This document shows, piece by piece, positions 22,101 to 32,362 of a stretch of 42,527 bases of DNA. The notes under the pieces were generated by a model, which was not told the origin of the DNA, searched no databases, and was given only the letters and a program-made list of their open reading frames with translations. Source of the stretch: Annulohypoxylon bovei var. microspora (Eukaryota; Ascomycota; Sordariomycetes; Xylariales; Hypoxylaceae); the NCBI GenBank assembly GCA_022836615.1, contig MU405418.1, forward strand, positions 1 through 42,527, written 5' to 3'. A program made the translations under genes and the position numbers. Each line of letters starts with the position of its first letter. Within the stretch, counting starts at the first letter, position 1.

Positions 22101-23878
22101 CCAAGCTCCTCAATCCGTTCGAGTGGGAAGGATCCGACACCGAGCTCCTTGTCCTTGCGGAAATCGTTGTAGTCGTACAAAATAAGGTCGAGCGAATCGT
22201 TGAATGACGTAACAATAACATAGTGCGTCTCGCCCCATCTAGGGTTCGGAGTGTCCTTGATAACCTTAGTCTGAGCAAGAGGCGCCCTCTTGTTGAAGGT
22301 GACCACAGCATACGGATCGGGATTGCCGGCGAAATTATCAGGGTTCTTGAGGCCTTGGGCTCCATGAATCGTAATCGCGATTACACCGATCGCTTGGTCA
22401 ACGGGAGAACCTGCAAGCAACTTCGCAACTTCAATAGGGAAGACATTCGGAGCGTACATCATCGGGGCTAGGTTTCCGTGAATCTGTTCTTGAATAAAGC
22501 GTTCCAGACCAGGAATGAAGTTGATGTCAAACCCGAAAGTTTCACCACCAAGGGGCTTGCAGACATAGTCAATCTCCGGGCGTTCGAGAAAGCACATTTC
22601 GACTTTCTCAATATGCGGGAAGGGGAACTGGAGCTTGATCTTCAGGCGCATAATTCCGGAGAAGGACATCTTCTCTACGATGACGTCCAGACCCTTGCTA
22701 ATCATGGCTTTGCCAATGCGGATTTCGAGAACGACCTTGGGGTCGATCTTGTTTTGGATTTGGCGAGCCGTCATATCTTCCTTATCATTCGGCGTGAAGC
22801 TGAATTTCCAATCCATAATGATAGTATCATCTTCTGCCTTAGGGTAAGTCTTAACGTGGTCCATCCTAGGAGGTTTGGATCCCAGTGTGAAGGTTTTCAG
22901 TCGCAGACTATCGAGAAACGAAGGGGTCGCCGAGCTTAACACCTGATCGACGGAGTTGATGACGGTCTGGGCGAGGACGGGTTGATAGATGGGCCAGAAC
23001 TTGACCAAGAACGAGTTGATCCATTCAACAGTTTCGTGGTCAGCGTCCAGTTTCTTCAGTGCCATTTCCCGTGTAATATCGTCGCGGAAGTTTCTTCGGA
23101 CTCGTCTGATGGAAGTACGGTAGTAAGTAGAACAAGTGGCCATAATGATAATGACCCAACCCAGACCACCCCCAAGAACAGCAATTAGCCATGAAGAGAG
23201 GCAAGCAAAAATGATGATAGCAGAATTGTGATACCATTCTGCAGAATAGGCCAGCATTAGCGGATCCCAATCGGGGAGCACGTCAGAATTAGGTAGACTA
23301 ACCTCCAAAGTACTGGTCGGGAACAGTCCCCTCTAACCAGGTTGTATGATCCAACAGACTGTCACCCTCCATGACACTATCGACGGGCCAGCCGAATCGC
23401 TGAGTCCACCCAACCATCGCAGCTAGGTCTTCCTCTTGTTCAGCTGTGTTTCCGTCCGTAATCGACCGCCCATCATGGTCTTTAGGGTGTGCAATAGCGC
23501 CAGCCTTCGAAGGGGAGGGGAGGGCGTAATCAGCCTTGGTGCCATCGTCGACGTCGGTAGCTATTGCTACACCTCGCGGTTTTCGGAAATGGCGGATATC
23601 ATTAGGTATGGCCTAGAGACGGAGAAAATGTTCAATTAGTGTGTGTTTCGACAGAGCAATGTCTAATTAGGAACATAACATACAGCTTTAGCCTGGGCTC
23701 TCTTTTCCTCCGGACTGGCATCCGGGTTGAATGTGAAAGCAGCCACGCCTGCATTTTTGCTCTCCTCAACTAATTTCCTTTGGGCGTCATTTGAAGTAAC
23801 AGAAGATTCGGGGTCTCGAGCAGCCTCGATAGCTCCTTGTTGTCTAAGCTCGTTAGCTTCCCGTTCGGTCGACGCCAT
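19187..23878 (-). CDS. Tricalbin, ER-plasma membrane tether with SMP and C2 domains
   Basis: Exons 23878-23684, 23612-23303, 23238-20570 and 20518-19187 give 1,501 residues. Tricalbins anchor in cortical ER and bind plasma-membrane lipids through C2 domains, tethering the membranes and moving lipid through the SMP domain. Order seen: polar N-terminus; a long hydrophobic segment or hairpin at about 173-211; SMP domain about 235-435; C2-like domains near 455-565, 610-715, 755-855, 960-1035 (divergent) and one after residue 1080. The fifth has clear calcium-type aspartates (N-G-K-S-D-P-Y and Y-D-Y-D-F-A-D). The final about 230 residues hold a low-complexity linker and a last beta-rich module. 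Introns are 71, 64 and 51 nt. The join A|AIPND, the F-G-E-W-Y-H junction before the membrane segment, and C-L|N-N-P all keep frame. This length is typical of filamentous fungi. Confidence 0.95.
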
Positions 23879-26800
23879 GGTGACTCCTCGAGGGGATGCT
23901 TATACTGCTGAAGCAGCTCAAACGCGCAGGAGGGGTAGGTAGTCGGTCGCTGTGTTGCGCAGCATATGTATGTAGTTGTCGAGCGTGCTTCGCGTGGAGG
24001 AGGGGCGACAAAATTTGACAAAGAATTTGTCTTAGGTAAAAAGGAGTGACACAGAAAGCCGGTTGGTAACTAGCTACCTAGGTCAGGTATTAAGCTGTCT
24101 TGGATGAGATAGCTAGATAGCTAAAAGATACTAGTGACTCTAGGTGGTTATTAGTTACATAGGAATATGTAAGGAGACGTAAAGGCGGGCGGGTAAGCTA
24201 TCGATAGTTCGTAAGACTACTTCCAATTGTAGAGAAATACATAAAACGGGGAGAATTGATAACACAAGAGACGAGAAGGTGAGAAGGCAAGAAGGGGAGG
24301 AGATACAGAGACAGAGAGAGGAATAGAGGGGGAAAAAAAGAACAAGGAAAAGGCAGGTGCTGTAAGGTCAAGGAGTTGACGTTGGCGATGGCGATGGTTA
24401 CGAAAGTAAGCTTAAGGAAGATTGAATTGGGAAAGACACGCAGCGCCTTGTTTCTCAAAGTTTAAAGTGGTACCTCTGTATCTACGCAATCATTGCAATG
24501 TACCTTAGGTACTTACTTCGCCTGATAGGTACAAGCTCGGTCACCTCCTAGGCGGTCCAGATGTTCCCAGATTCGTGGCCCCATGTGGGTTATAAATGAT
24601 GTAATTGTGAGAGGGATCTTATCGTATAAGCAATCGCTAGTTTGTAAGTTTTAACCAATAGAATAATTATTTTCAGGATACCGCTGCACAAATCCTGGTA
24701 TGATTTTTCTTCTCTCCACAAACTAGAGCTGAGTTACCTTGGTATATCAAAGTACACATATTACGTACAGCTACAAGGTAAGTGCTATTCAGATGTCAAA
24801 ACTTTAGGTTAACTAACAGACGATTCAACCTTGATTGTGAGTAACGGTCTAACGGTGCTCAGAACTTTTAAGCATCATATGTTTCTAACTTTCTTTAATG
24901 TTTTTTAAGACATACGATCAGACCTGACTAGCTGACGTACCTAACAAAATACCTGTCCCTAAACGGCAATAGACAGATGTCCTCAGCTACACTGCTACAG
25001 TATAGTCGATAGACGCTTGCACCGTTCCTATTCCTTGATTGTTTGCCATGGATGATCGCTGCACCGATCTATACCAAAGGTCCAAAGATCAACCAAGCCA
25101 GCCCAGCTTCCCGCTATTCCTTCAGCTGATCCCTTCCGATTTGATTGCCTCGCATACCAGTGCAACAAGATATACCTGCTAGAGGTGCAGCAGCGGCAGC
25201 AGGTGCAGGAAATGCAACAACAGCAAGTTACAATAATAGCACATACAGTATCGCCGTCCCGGATCTTCTCGCATGCGGAGCGTCCGGCGCATCGGGATAG
25301 CGGCACCAATACCAGCACCAGCCACCTCTTGCAGCTCTTACTCTCGGTCATAAGCGCAAACAGGTTAAACGGATTCGCGCAGCCTAAGGCAAGTTGGTAT
25401 CCGCGCCACAAGATTACGACACTGTTTGCCAAGTCACATCCATAGGCACGAATTTGTTCTGCAGTTATCTTCGGCGCCGGAAAATATCGCTTCTACTTGT
25501 CACTTAATGTAAGGTCTAATACTCGTAAATTACTTCCTCATTCTATTAGTTCATCGTTATAATTACAGCGAAGTTATCGTACGAAAGGGGCATCTATTCG
25601 AGGATAATATCAGGTGGTATTAGCGCCAAGTAATCTGTGCTATTATGTTGTGCGTCCATGCAACACAACATTGAACCCCCTAACTCTCTTAGGAACCCCT
25701 CGTACCCCTGCCAGATCATCATTTCTCATGGCGCCGAGCAGCCGGTCAAATTTTTATGATTCCCTCCCAGCCTCACACACGTGTGACGCATGCATATTTG
25801 GCACACCAGATGATACTGTCATCCAAGAGAGGGGAGGGTTGCAACGACGACTGTTGTATCATACAACACAAAACCGTTGGTTGTAACATTCAACTTAAAT
25901 ACAGAGTCCATTGTTTTGCGATTGAGAAAAGGAGCCTCACCAATTAGGTGACCTTGAGACCTTCGGAGTCAAATTTCAACAAATTCTATCATGAAGAGGA
26001 TCGCCGCGCCGTAACGCACGTTTGAGGCGTGAAACAAGACCGAACCCCGATCTAAACAGACCTTCGAGGACAATATATCGCGCGCCGAATCGGATTTTAT
26101 GATCTTAATGGCCTTATTCAAATGCTAACTTGAACCACGTTTAAGTTCATCGGAAGATGGCCAAGAATTATACGTGGCCTTGTTTTATCCATCGGAATAT
26201 AGGAGCCCTTCGCGCTTTAATTGAGGTATGCTCAATAGCATCGACGAGTGATGTTCCCGGCGACGTTGGTTTAAGATAAAGAATAAGAGGTAGTTACTCT
26301 TATGTTTATTCTGTTGGGGTTAAGCAAGAGAACTCATTCACGGATATCTATTGGATCACAATAACATATCTAGTATTCGCATTTGAGTATCAACTACGGG
26401 CATGTCGCCGCCGGTACTAGGTAGCTCTATCAGCTCAGGGGTATGCTTACATAATATAGGAGATTCGTATGAATGTTTAAATACTAGTAGCATTTTATTA
26501 TTAGTTACTGATATTCTTATGATCACACTCACAGTTAGGCATCATAATTGCCATCGCTCGCACCTTTACGAGCCTAGGTACCAAGGTAAAGTAGAAGGGT
26601 ATCCCACCTGTGGATGAAAGGTAAACGCCACCTTTTAACAAACTATCAATAGCCTCGTAAGAAATCAAGCTCTACAAGCCCTATAAGCTCTTCAGTAAGT
26701 TCAATAATTAAGTAAGTGAATAGTTCATCGAATGTACACGAGACGCCATCCAACCCTTATCCGCCATTTATGGCTGAATATTGAATAGAAACGGAGCTAC

Positions 26801-26896
26801 AACATATAAGAGCGCAAGCGCATTGTTCTACCTTTAATAAGAAAACTTGGGTAGATATTCTCTTTTTCGAAATGCCATTTCCTTCTTGCTATAACC
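23879..26896. other. Intergenic region of 3.0 kb, no supported gene
   Basis: This holds the tricalbin promoter on the left and the F-box promoter on the right. GCTACCTAGGTCAGGTA lies at 24074-24090 and GTACCTTAGGTAC near 24499. A purine-rich stretch at 24270-24350 produces a false low-complexity frame on the minus strand. Around 25150-25310 both strands stay partly open and one plus frame reads an Ala/Gly/Asn/Thr-rich peptide before a stop. I could not make a gene of it. Confidence 0.45.
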
Positions 26897-27961
26897 ATGA
26901 GCTTCATGAGTCTACTTAATGTAGTCTATTGGCTGCTTACTAGCATCAAGGCATGGTGGAATCTTTGTGATGGAAGGCGGGTAAAAACTGAGAAACGAGA
27001 CCCTCCCCTTATTCGATTACCAGCCGAGTTGATTGACCGAATTTCAAATGAGCTCTCACCAGCCAGCCGACTCATCTTGTCCCAAACTTGCCGCTCTTTA
27101 CACGATATTCTCGGCAAGAATGCGTTGGCGGCCCGTTTTTCTCGCGACGACTGCTGCGAATATCTAGCGGCCATCGCTCGCCAACGACCCGATTACTGGG
27201 TGTGCGAAGTATGCATCGCGCTCCACGGCGCCGTCACAATTGACACACCCGAAAGACCATGTGTCCTCATCTGTCCGGAGGGACCGCAACGGTGGCGTAA
27301 GGCAGGATATGGGCAGCGACACCGACTTGACGGACGCCTGCTCCAGCTTGATCACCGACACATCCAACTCGCTCTCAAGTACACGCGTTTGAGGCATCGT
27401 GGCTACCGGGAATATCTCAAGAACCTACTAGCACCGTATGTCGACTCGAACTTCGAAACCTACACGTGGCCGTACAGGCAATCGAACGTTCTCGAGGTTC
27501 ACTACTCGGCCTTTCCCAAGATCGTAATGGGACATGATGGTAACCTCAGATACCTACTCCTATCTGTCTGGAGCTATCGCGAAGGCCAGAAGCCGCTATC
27601 GCTCGCGGCTATGGGAGATCTTAAGATCTGCCCGCACCTAATGCTGGTCTATGGCGCCAGGAGGGGGGTAGGCCCCGAAGGAGGGTCGCTGAAGGAAATT
27701 CTCGAATCTGATTTTTTTGGCGGGGGAAGTGATGATAGGTCGGGACGTTACTTCTGCCGTCTCTGCCCTACCGACTTGTGTGTGATGAAGTCTCCCGGGT
27801 GCCTCGTGTTGAGCGCCTGGCAGGACCTAGGATCCGAAGGATCGCCGACGGACTTATCTTGGAAGGTACACGTCTTGAATACTTCGAGGAACCGCCGGTT
27901 CGGACTGCCGTCTCTTAGTCATGAGCCGGGAAGCGTTTTCGCGCTTTATCATAAAGAGTGA
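26897..27961 (+). CDS. F-box protein
   Basis: A single exon encodes 354 residues. After a hydrophobic start (about residues 1-22) and a basic stretch comes an F-box-like motif at about 38-75: L-I-R-L-P-A-E-L-I-D-R-I, then L-S-P-A-S-R-L-I-L-S-Q-T-C-R-S-L-H. F-box proteins bind Skp1 and bring substrates to SCF ubiquitin ligases. The remainder resembles the large, divergent class of filamentous-fungal F-box proteins: W-V-C-E-V-C-I-A-L-H-G in the middle and Y-F-C-R-L-C-P-T-D near residue 290 form two C-x-x-C pairs that could bind metal. There are no WD40 or leucine-rich repeats. The substrate is unknown. The hydrophobic N-terminus is unusual and might be a membrane anchor. Confidence 0.8.
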   Translation: MSFMSLLNVVYWLLTSIKAWWNLCDGRRVKTEKRDPPLIRLPAELIDRISNELSPASRLILSQTCRSLHDILGKNALAARFSRDDCCEYLAAIARQRPDYWVCEVCIALHGAVTIDTPERPCVLICPEGPQRWRKAGYGQRHRLDGRLLQLDHRHIQLALKYTRLRHRGYREYLKNLLAPYVDSNFETYTWPYRQSNVLEVHYSAFPKIVMGHDGNLRYLLLSVWSYREGQKPLSLAAMGDLKICPHLMLVYGARRGVGPEGGSLKEILESDFFGGGSDDRSGRYFCRLCPTDLCVMKSPGCLVLSAWQDLGSEGSPTDLSWKVHVLNTSRNRRFGLPSLSHEPGSVFALYHKE

Positions 27962-28523
27962 GGCGATGAGGGCGACGTGGCGGCTTCATGCTGCTACTGT
28001 TAACATTGTGTAAAAATATTGTTCTAAATATCTTGTTATTTCGGAGAAAATGTTTTACAAACTTACTTTACATACTCGCTCAATTATTTGTAGATGGGTT
28101 ATTAATTAATAATAATATGAAGTCCTAAAAATTATTGTTATTCCTTTGTATTTTAATGAAACTCACCTTTGTCCCGAGTTTGAGAAAAAGAAAACCTCCA
28201 TTTCTCAACCCAAACAACCCACACAACACACCAAATTCAATACTGCTAATCTCCGCTTTACACAAGTTCACAACTAGCTAATCAATTAAATGTCTTCAGA
28301 ATGGAATCAATTGTCACTTTAGGGGAACTGCCTTTATAAGGAAACGATTATATTGAAGCTTACCGATACATGAGCCTTGAATCCTCCTCTCATTATCGTC
28401 GCACGGTCAAATCAAACTCTATAGCTATTGGTTTACCTACCTAGAGAGGTAATTGGGGTGAATAAATCATGGCTGAAGGAGCTTGGAACAGTTAGCTTTG
28501 GTAGTTTCCGTGCTTACTTCTCT
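27962..28523. other. Convergent AT-rich 3' region, no gene
   Basis: This lies between the ends of the F-box gene (+) and the kinesin gene (-). It is AT-rich, with an ATTAATTAATAATAATA run near 28100 and TTTACCTACCTAGAGAGGTAA at about 28431-28451. Confidence 0.6.
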
Positions 28524-30284
28524 TCAAGATCCCTTCGCCGTGGTGTTCCCCCTTCCTCCAGCTGGAGAGCCACCCCGGGCACGTGTTGCAGGCTGCGAGA
28601 ACCTAGAAGTTGATGAACGTGGAATTGAACCCCGTGAAGCGCCACTTGGCGTAGAAGACGTACTTCTATTGTTAAATGGAGACGGAGTTCTGGGGTCAGA
28701 CCTACCGGCTGGAGCTTTCAACCCACTTGATAGTGCTGGTTGTGTAGTCCTTGATCCCGAGGGAGTTGAAGGGGTTTGTCTTCTGGTATCGTTACGGTTG
28801 ACTGCGGCTAACTTTGCGTTGGTGGCCTCCTGTCCCTTTTCAAGAGTTTGAATCGAGGTGACTAAGTCCCGCTTTAAGGGACTTATCATCACGAACATCA
28901 AAGTCTTGGAATCGTGCGCCAATACGGGCCTCAATGCTTTGGTAAGTGCCGTGTCGTAAGCTGCATGCGTACCCTTACCTAATGCTGTGATAACCAAGTT
29001 CAAACTCATCAACGACTTGTTGATCTTGATACCTTCTTGCAGCTGCGTTCCCTCTAGTCCACCTGCGGCAGATCTCTCTGACCCGGCTAGATCTACGAGG
29101 TATAGAAAACCTCTGTCTACCTGTCCTCCGTCAAGACTTTCTCTAGTAATCTGGAACGTCAAGATGAGGTGTGAGCGAGACGACATTGCGTTCTTGCTCG
29201 TAGAGCTCGATACGCGAAGTCGTGATGCCTCCTCGATCATCCTCTCTGCCGATTCTAGAGTGTCTAAGTTCAAAAACTTGGCCTCTTCAATGCGAGTCTG
29301 AACTTTCTGACCTTCGATAGGTTCCTGCAGGTCATAAATATTGTCGATGTGAATCTCCAAGATAGATAGTGCAATTGAGTAACTGTGACTATCAGACGTT
29401 TCCGCGATCTTGAACATTAAAGCCACCGTTCGAGGGATAACACCGTCTTCTAGATCTACTTCAGGGTTTTTGTGGCTAAGAGTGTGAGTCTTACCCGATC
29501 CGGTCTGCCCGTAGGCGAAGATACCGACTTTCTCCCCCTGAAGAGCGCAATCTACAAGATCACTTATCTCGCTGAACACATCGTCGTTCGTCTCCTCTGG
29601 ACCGAAGATTCGCTCGAAATCGAATGATTTCGTGCTGGTAATTATATTACCGATCGCATTCCTTCGTTCCACGGGAATTTGCATCCTCCCCCAAAAGTTT
29701 GAGAACTCGCCCTTCTCCCGAGGACCAAAGTCGACGAGTTCTTCGTCTGGGGTATCCGCCGAAGCAGGGCGGATACGGCACATGACACGAATGTTGCCCT
29801 TCATTGCTTGCAACTTTTCGAAAAGGGCGCGGCTCCTTTTTTGTTCTTCCTCGATCTTCTGTTTCAATAGAACTTCTATTCCGTTTCGTGCTTCTTGTGA
29901 ATCATCGAATTCGTCCCTCCATCGCTGAAGGTCTGCATAGAGGTCATCACGTTCGGATTGAATCTTATTCCGCTCCTCCTCTGTCTTTTCTAACCGTATT
30001 TCAAGTTCCTTGATCATGTTGGATGCTGTTGGGTCTGAGCCTGCCAGAGGACTTGAGACAGGTGTACCAGTAGCCTTGGATTTGGACTCCTTCAGCTGTG
30101 TTTCCAACTCTTCCAACTTTCCATCCATATATTCGAAGAGATTCTGGATACTTGAGTTATATTCTTGAAGATTAGTTTCTAGCACAGCCTGGAGTTCACT
30201 TGTTAGTCCGGTTGATTTATCGAGAGCCTTTATACTTGACTTCGTCTTCTCCATCCTACCTTCCATACCATTGTTAGTCGCCAT
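28524..30284 (-). CDS. Divergent kinesin-14 (C-terminal-type motor, KlpA/Kar3-like)
   Basis: One intronless frame encodes 586 residues. Residues 1-160 are mainly coiled coil. The neck M-K-G-N-I-R-V-M-C-R-I-R-P (161-173) is the kinesin-14 neck-motor junction. The nucleotide site is complete: P-loop G-Q-T-G-S-G-K-T at 259-266, switch I S-S-R-S-H at 368-372, switch II D-L-A-G-S-E at 398-403. Past switch II it departs from the family. The I-N-K-S-L block is present, but the usual Y-R-x-S-K-L-T of loop 12, which touches microtubules, is replaced by Y-D-T-A-L-T-K. The stretch after I-S-P-L is also divergent. The last about 90 residues are Ser/Thr/Pro/Arg-rich. Kinesin-14s move to minus ends and act in spindles. 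The stalk is short and a C-terminal tail follows the motor, unlike KlpA. It may be a specialised paralogue. Confidence 0.88.
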   Translation of the reverse strand: MATNNGMEGRMEKTKSSIKALDKSTGLTSELQAVLETNLQEYNSSIQNLFEYMDGKLEELETQLKESKSKATGTPVSSPLAGSDPTASNMIKELEIRLEKTEEERNKIQSERDDLYADLQRWRDEFDDSQEARNGIEVLLKQKIEEEQKRSRALFEKLQAMKGNIRVMCRIRPASADTPDEELVDFGPREKGEFSNFWGRMQIPVERRNAIGNIITSTKSFDFERIFGPEETNDDVFSEISDLVDCALQGEKVGIFAYGQTGSGKTHTLSHKNPEVDLEDGVIPRTVALMFKIAETSDSHSYSIALSILEIHIDNIYDLQEPIEGQKVQTRIEEAKFLNLDTLESAERMIEEASRLRVSSSTSKNAMSSRSHLILTFQITRESLDGGQVDRGFLYLVDLAGSERSAAGGLEGTQLQEGIKINKSLMSLNLVITALGKGTHAAYDTALTKALRPVLAHDSKTLMFVMISPLKRDLVTSIQTLEKGQEATNAKLAAVNRNDTRRQTPSTPSGSRTTQPALSSGLKAPAGRSDPRTPSPFNNRSTSSTPSGASRGSIPRSSTSRFSQPATRARGGSPAGGRGNTTAKGS

Positions 30285-30812
30285 CTTGAGATTGATGTAA
30301 GGCCTTCTATGAATTGTAAGTAGAGATAAATCTGTATTTCTTTTGGTATGTTTTAGTGAGTGGAGGGAAGTTCAGTTTTTGAATGTGTTTGTCAAATCAT
30401 ACCAACTGTGAGCAGTCTTAGGCGATGCTTAAGTATGTCGGGAAATATCGTATTGTTCACAATCGAAAACATTGCATTGTTTCACTGTGATTGTTAACCG
30501 AAACAATATTACTGTTCCATATGGGGCATTGTTTCTTTTATCTTAGGAGACAATGGTATTTTTTTAATCTCGTTTCCATTCATATTCCTTTCACTTCTAA
30601 TCAGGACAATAACCCATGAAGATGTTTGCTTTACTTAGCTATAATCGAGTCAATTGAATTGGTTTATTCATTAAATATCCAAGGTGTAAATTGCTCAAAG
30701 ACAATTTCCCTTGGGCATTAGCGTATTTTCGTATTATAGGCAGGTTTTTACCTATGCAATCTACAATGGCCAATGAGATGTCTTGTCTTCTATAGACAAT
30801 AATTAAAGATCG
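30285..30812. other. Kinesin-14 promoter region
   Basis: This segment separates the kinesin start (30284) from the end of the acetyltransferase gene (30813). It contains the ATTGT cluster listed separately. No gene is seen. Confidence 0.6.
30452..30556. promoter_or_regulatory. Cluster of ATTGT elements upstream of the kinesin-14
   Basis: Seven copies of the pentamer ATTGT on either strand fall within about 105 bp, at about 30452, 30459(-), 30476, 30490, 30503(-), 30528 and 30550(-). Several are extended to CATTGT or ATTGTT. About 0.2 would be expected by chance. [AC]ATTGT is the core bound by HMG-box factors, which in fungi include the MAT1-2 mating-type regulators. The sites lie about 170-275 bp upstream of the kinesin start codon. 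The site cluster is seen; the binding factor is inferred. Confidence 0.45.
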
Positions 30813-31749
30813 CTACTGCTTAATTCCTGTGCGCATAAAGAGATTAGGCGGCCTTTCTCGTGACTGAAACTCGCCATCGACGTGGTATTCGATATCCGGG
30901 CCTTCAGCCCGGAAGCCTAGACCTTTATAGACATGTCGACCCACTACAATGATGAGTTAGTTCATTGTAAGAATTGAGAGGGGGTGCTGAGCCTTGCCGC
31001 CTATGTTAAGAAAGAGGTTGAAAAGAGCAGCTTGTTCTTAAAAAACGAGGATGTAGATAAGAGTGGATGGAATGGGGCAGAAGAATGTCAAGTAGCTATC
31101 TTAAAGATAGGCACTTACTGCTAGATGCCTCTGTGGTGGCCTCTAAACCACCCCGACGCTGCGCCTCATCAAGACCCCATTGGACTAGCTTCGACGCGAT
31201 TCCTTTGCGTTGGTAAGCTGGATCTACAACACATAACTCGAGGTGCATCAATGAGGGCGATTGGTACGCCTCTTTCTCTCTGATAACCTCGCCGCGGCGC
31301 CTTAGAAACGAGCGAAAGAGCTGGCGCAAGTAGCGTTGCTCGACATCATCGTTCGGATAGAGCTTCTCTAGACCTAGATTTTCACCTGGGTCGTCTGGTG
31401 GCCGCTTGCCACGACCCTCTACCATAGAAAACTGCGTCCAAATGGCAATCCCTGCGACGACTCGCTGCCCCTTATCTGGAAGAGTGGCTTTAAGGAAGAT
31501 AGTATTCGGGTTCCCATCACTATTGTAGGTTATGCCGCGCCACTGTTCAACCATACGTGCCGCACCATGCATTCGGCCATCAGGACCGTCCCACTCTGGA
31601 TTCTTAGCTATCCAAATAGCATCGCAGGTCTGCTTGCCAAATGCGTTTGCAGCACAGTCGAAACCCGCAACAATATCCTCAGGTCGGTCGATGATCTCAA
31701 TCCACGGTTCATCCTCCGTTGGTTTAGCTGGCGTAGATTGGTGACTCAT
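30813..31749 (-). CDS. GNAT-family N-acetyltransferase
   Basis: Exons 31749-31119 and 30943-30813 join in frame across a 175-nt intron (GTAAGT donor, TGTAG acceptor) to give 253 residues. The acetyl-CoA-binding motif A is clear: L-E-L-C-V-V-D-P-A-Y-Q-R-K-G-I-A-S-K-L-V (about 174-193). It is followed by T-T-E-A-S-S-M-G-R-H-V-Y-K-G-L-G-F, typical of the fungal small-molecule GNAT group, and the splice falls inside this block. Substrates of this group are mostly unknown. There is no signal peptide or membrane segment. Without the second exon the protein would lack the last beta strands of the fold, which supports the two-exon model. Confidence 0.9.
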
Positions 31750-32362
31750 TTCTGCCCCGAGAATACTATAACAATGATGAAGCGGGGGAATCTTGAGAAC
31801 CGTTGACGGAGGTGTGCTGAATACTACCTACCTACCAGGGAGGGCTGAGGGCTTGCAGTAGCTCATTGCCAAGGAATCTGCAAGCTCGTCATTTTGGTGA
31901 TTTCGCTATCTAGCGTCTTGTGGCAAAACGGACATTGAGCTTTAACAATCATTTAATAACTTGATATCTGTGAACACAGTTTAGGGATATTCGGAAGTGT
32001 GATATATTTGTCGGATGCTTTAAAACGTAGCTTCTTGCTGCTTACCTATCTTGTTCCTCAGCCAAAGAATTATGATGAGATGTATTTAAAAATAAATAAG
32101 AAAAATGAAAAGGAGATCTTACATAATGATCACCATCGTATGATATTATGATATATATGCGGATAGAGTAACATCTTCTACGGTATATGGAGATATTCTG
32201 ATAGATACATATGTACATCATGATAGATCAGATTGGGTTAGATCGGATGGAGGATCGGATCGGATGCATGCTTGTTTTCAATTGTTTCTGCGAACTTCGC
32301 TAAAAAAAAAAAACATTGAATTCACTTAATTACCTACCTAGGTTAGACGAAACAATTTCAAT
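31750..32362. other. Intergenic region, no gene
   Basis: This holds the acetyltransferase promoter and the 3' flank of the permease gene. It includes CTACCTACCTACC at about 31826, a GATCGGAT-type short repeat at about 32225-32265, and an A-run at about 32302. Confidence 0.55.

Noticed and set aside
24198..24458. Minus-strand frame rich in Leu, Ser, Pro and Phe
   Set aside because: Reverse complement of a GA-rich simple repeat; no family resemblance.
25028..25445. Overlapping frames on both strands, one cysteine-rich, one Ala/Gly/Asn-rich
   Set aside because: Cysteine run is the complement of a CAG/CAA-type repeat (about 25185-25225). Frames are broken by stops and I could not extend them with splice sites.
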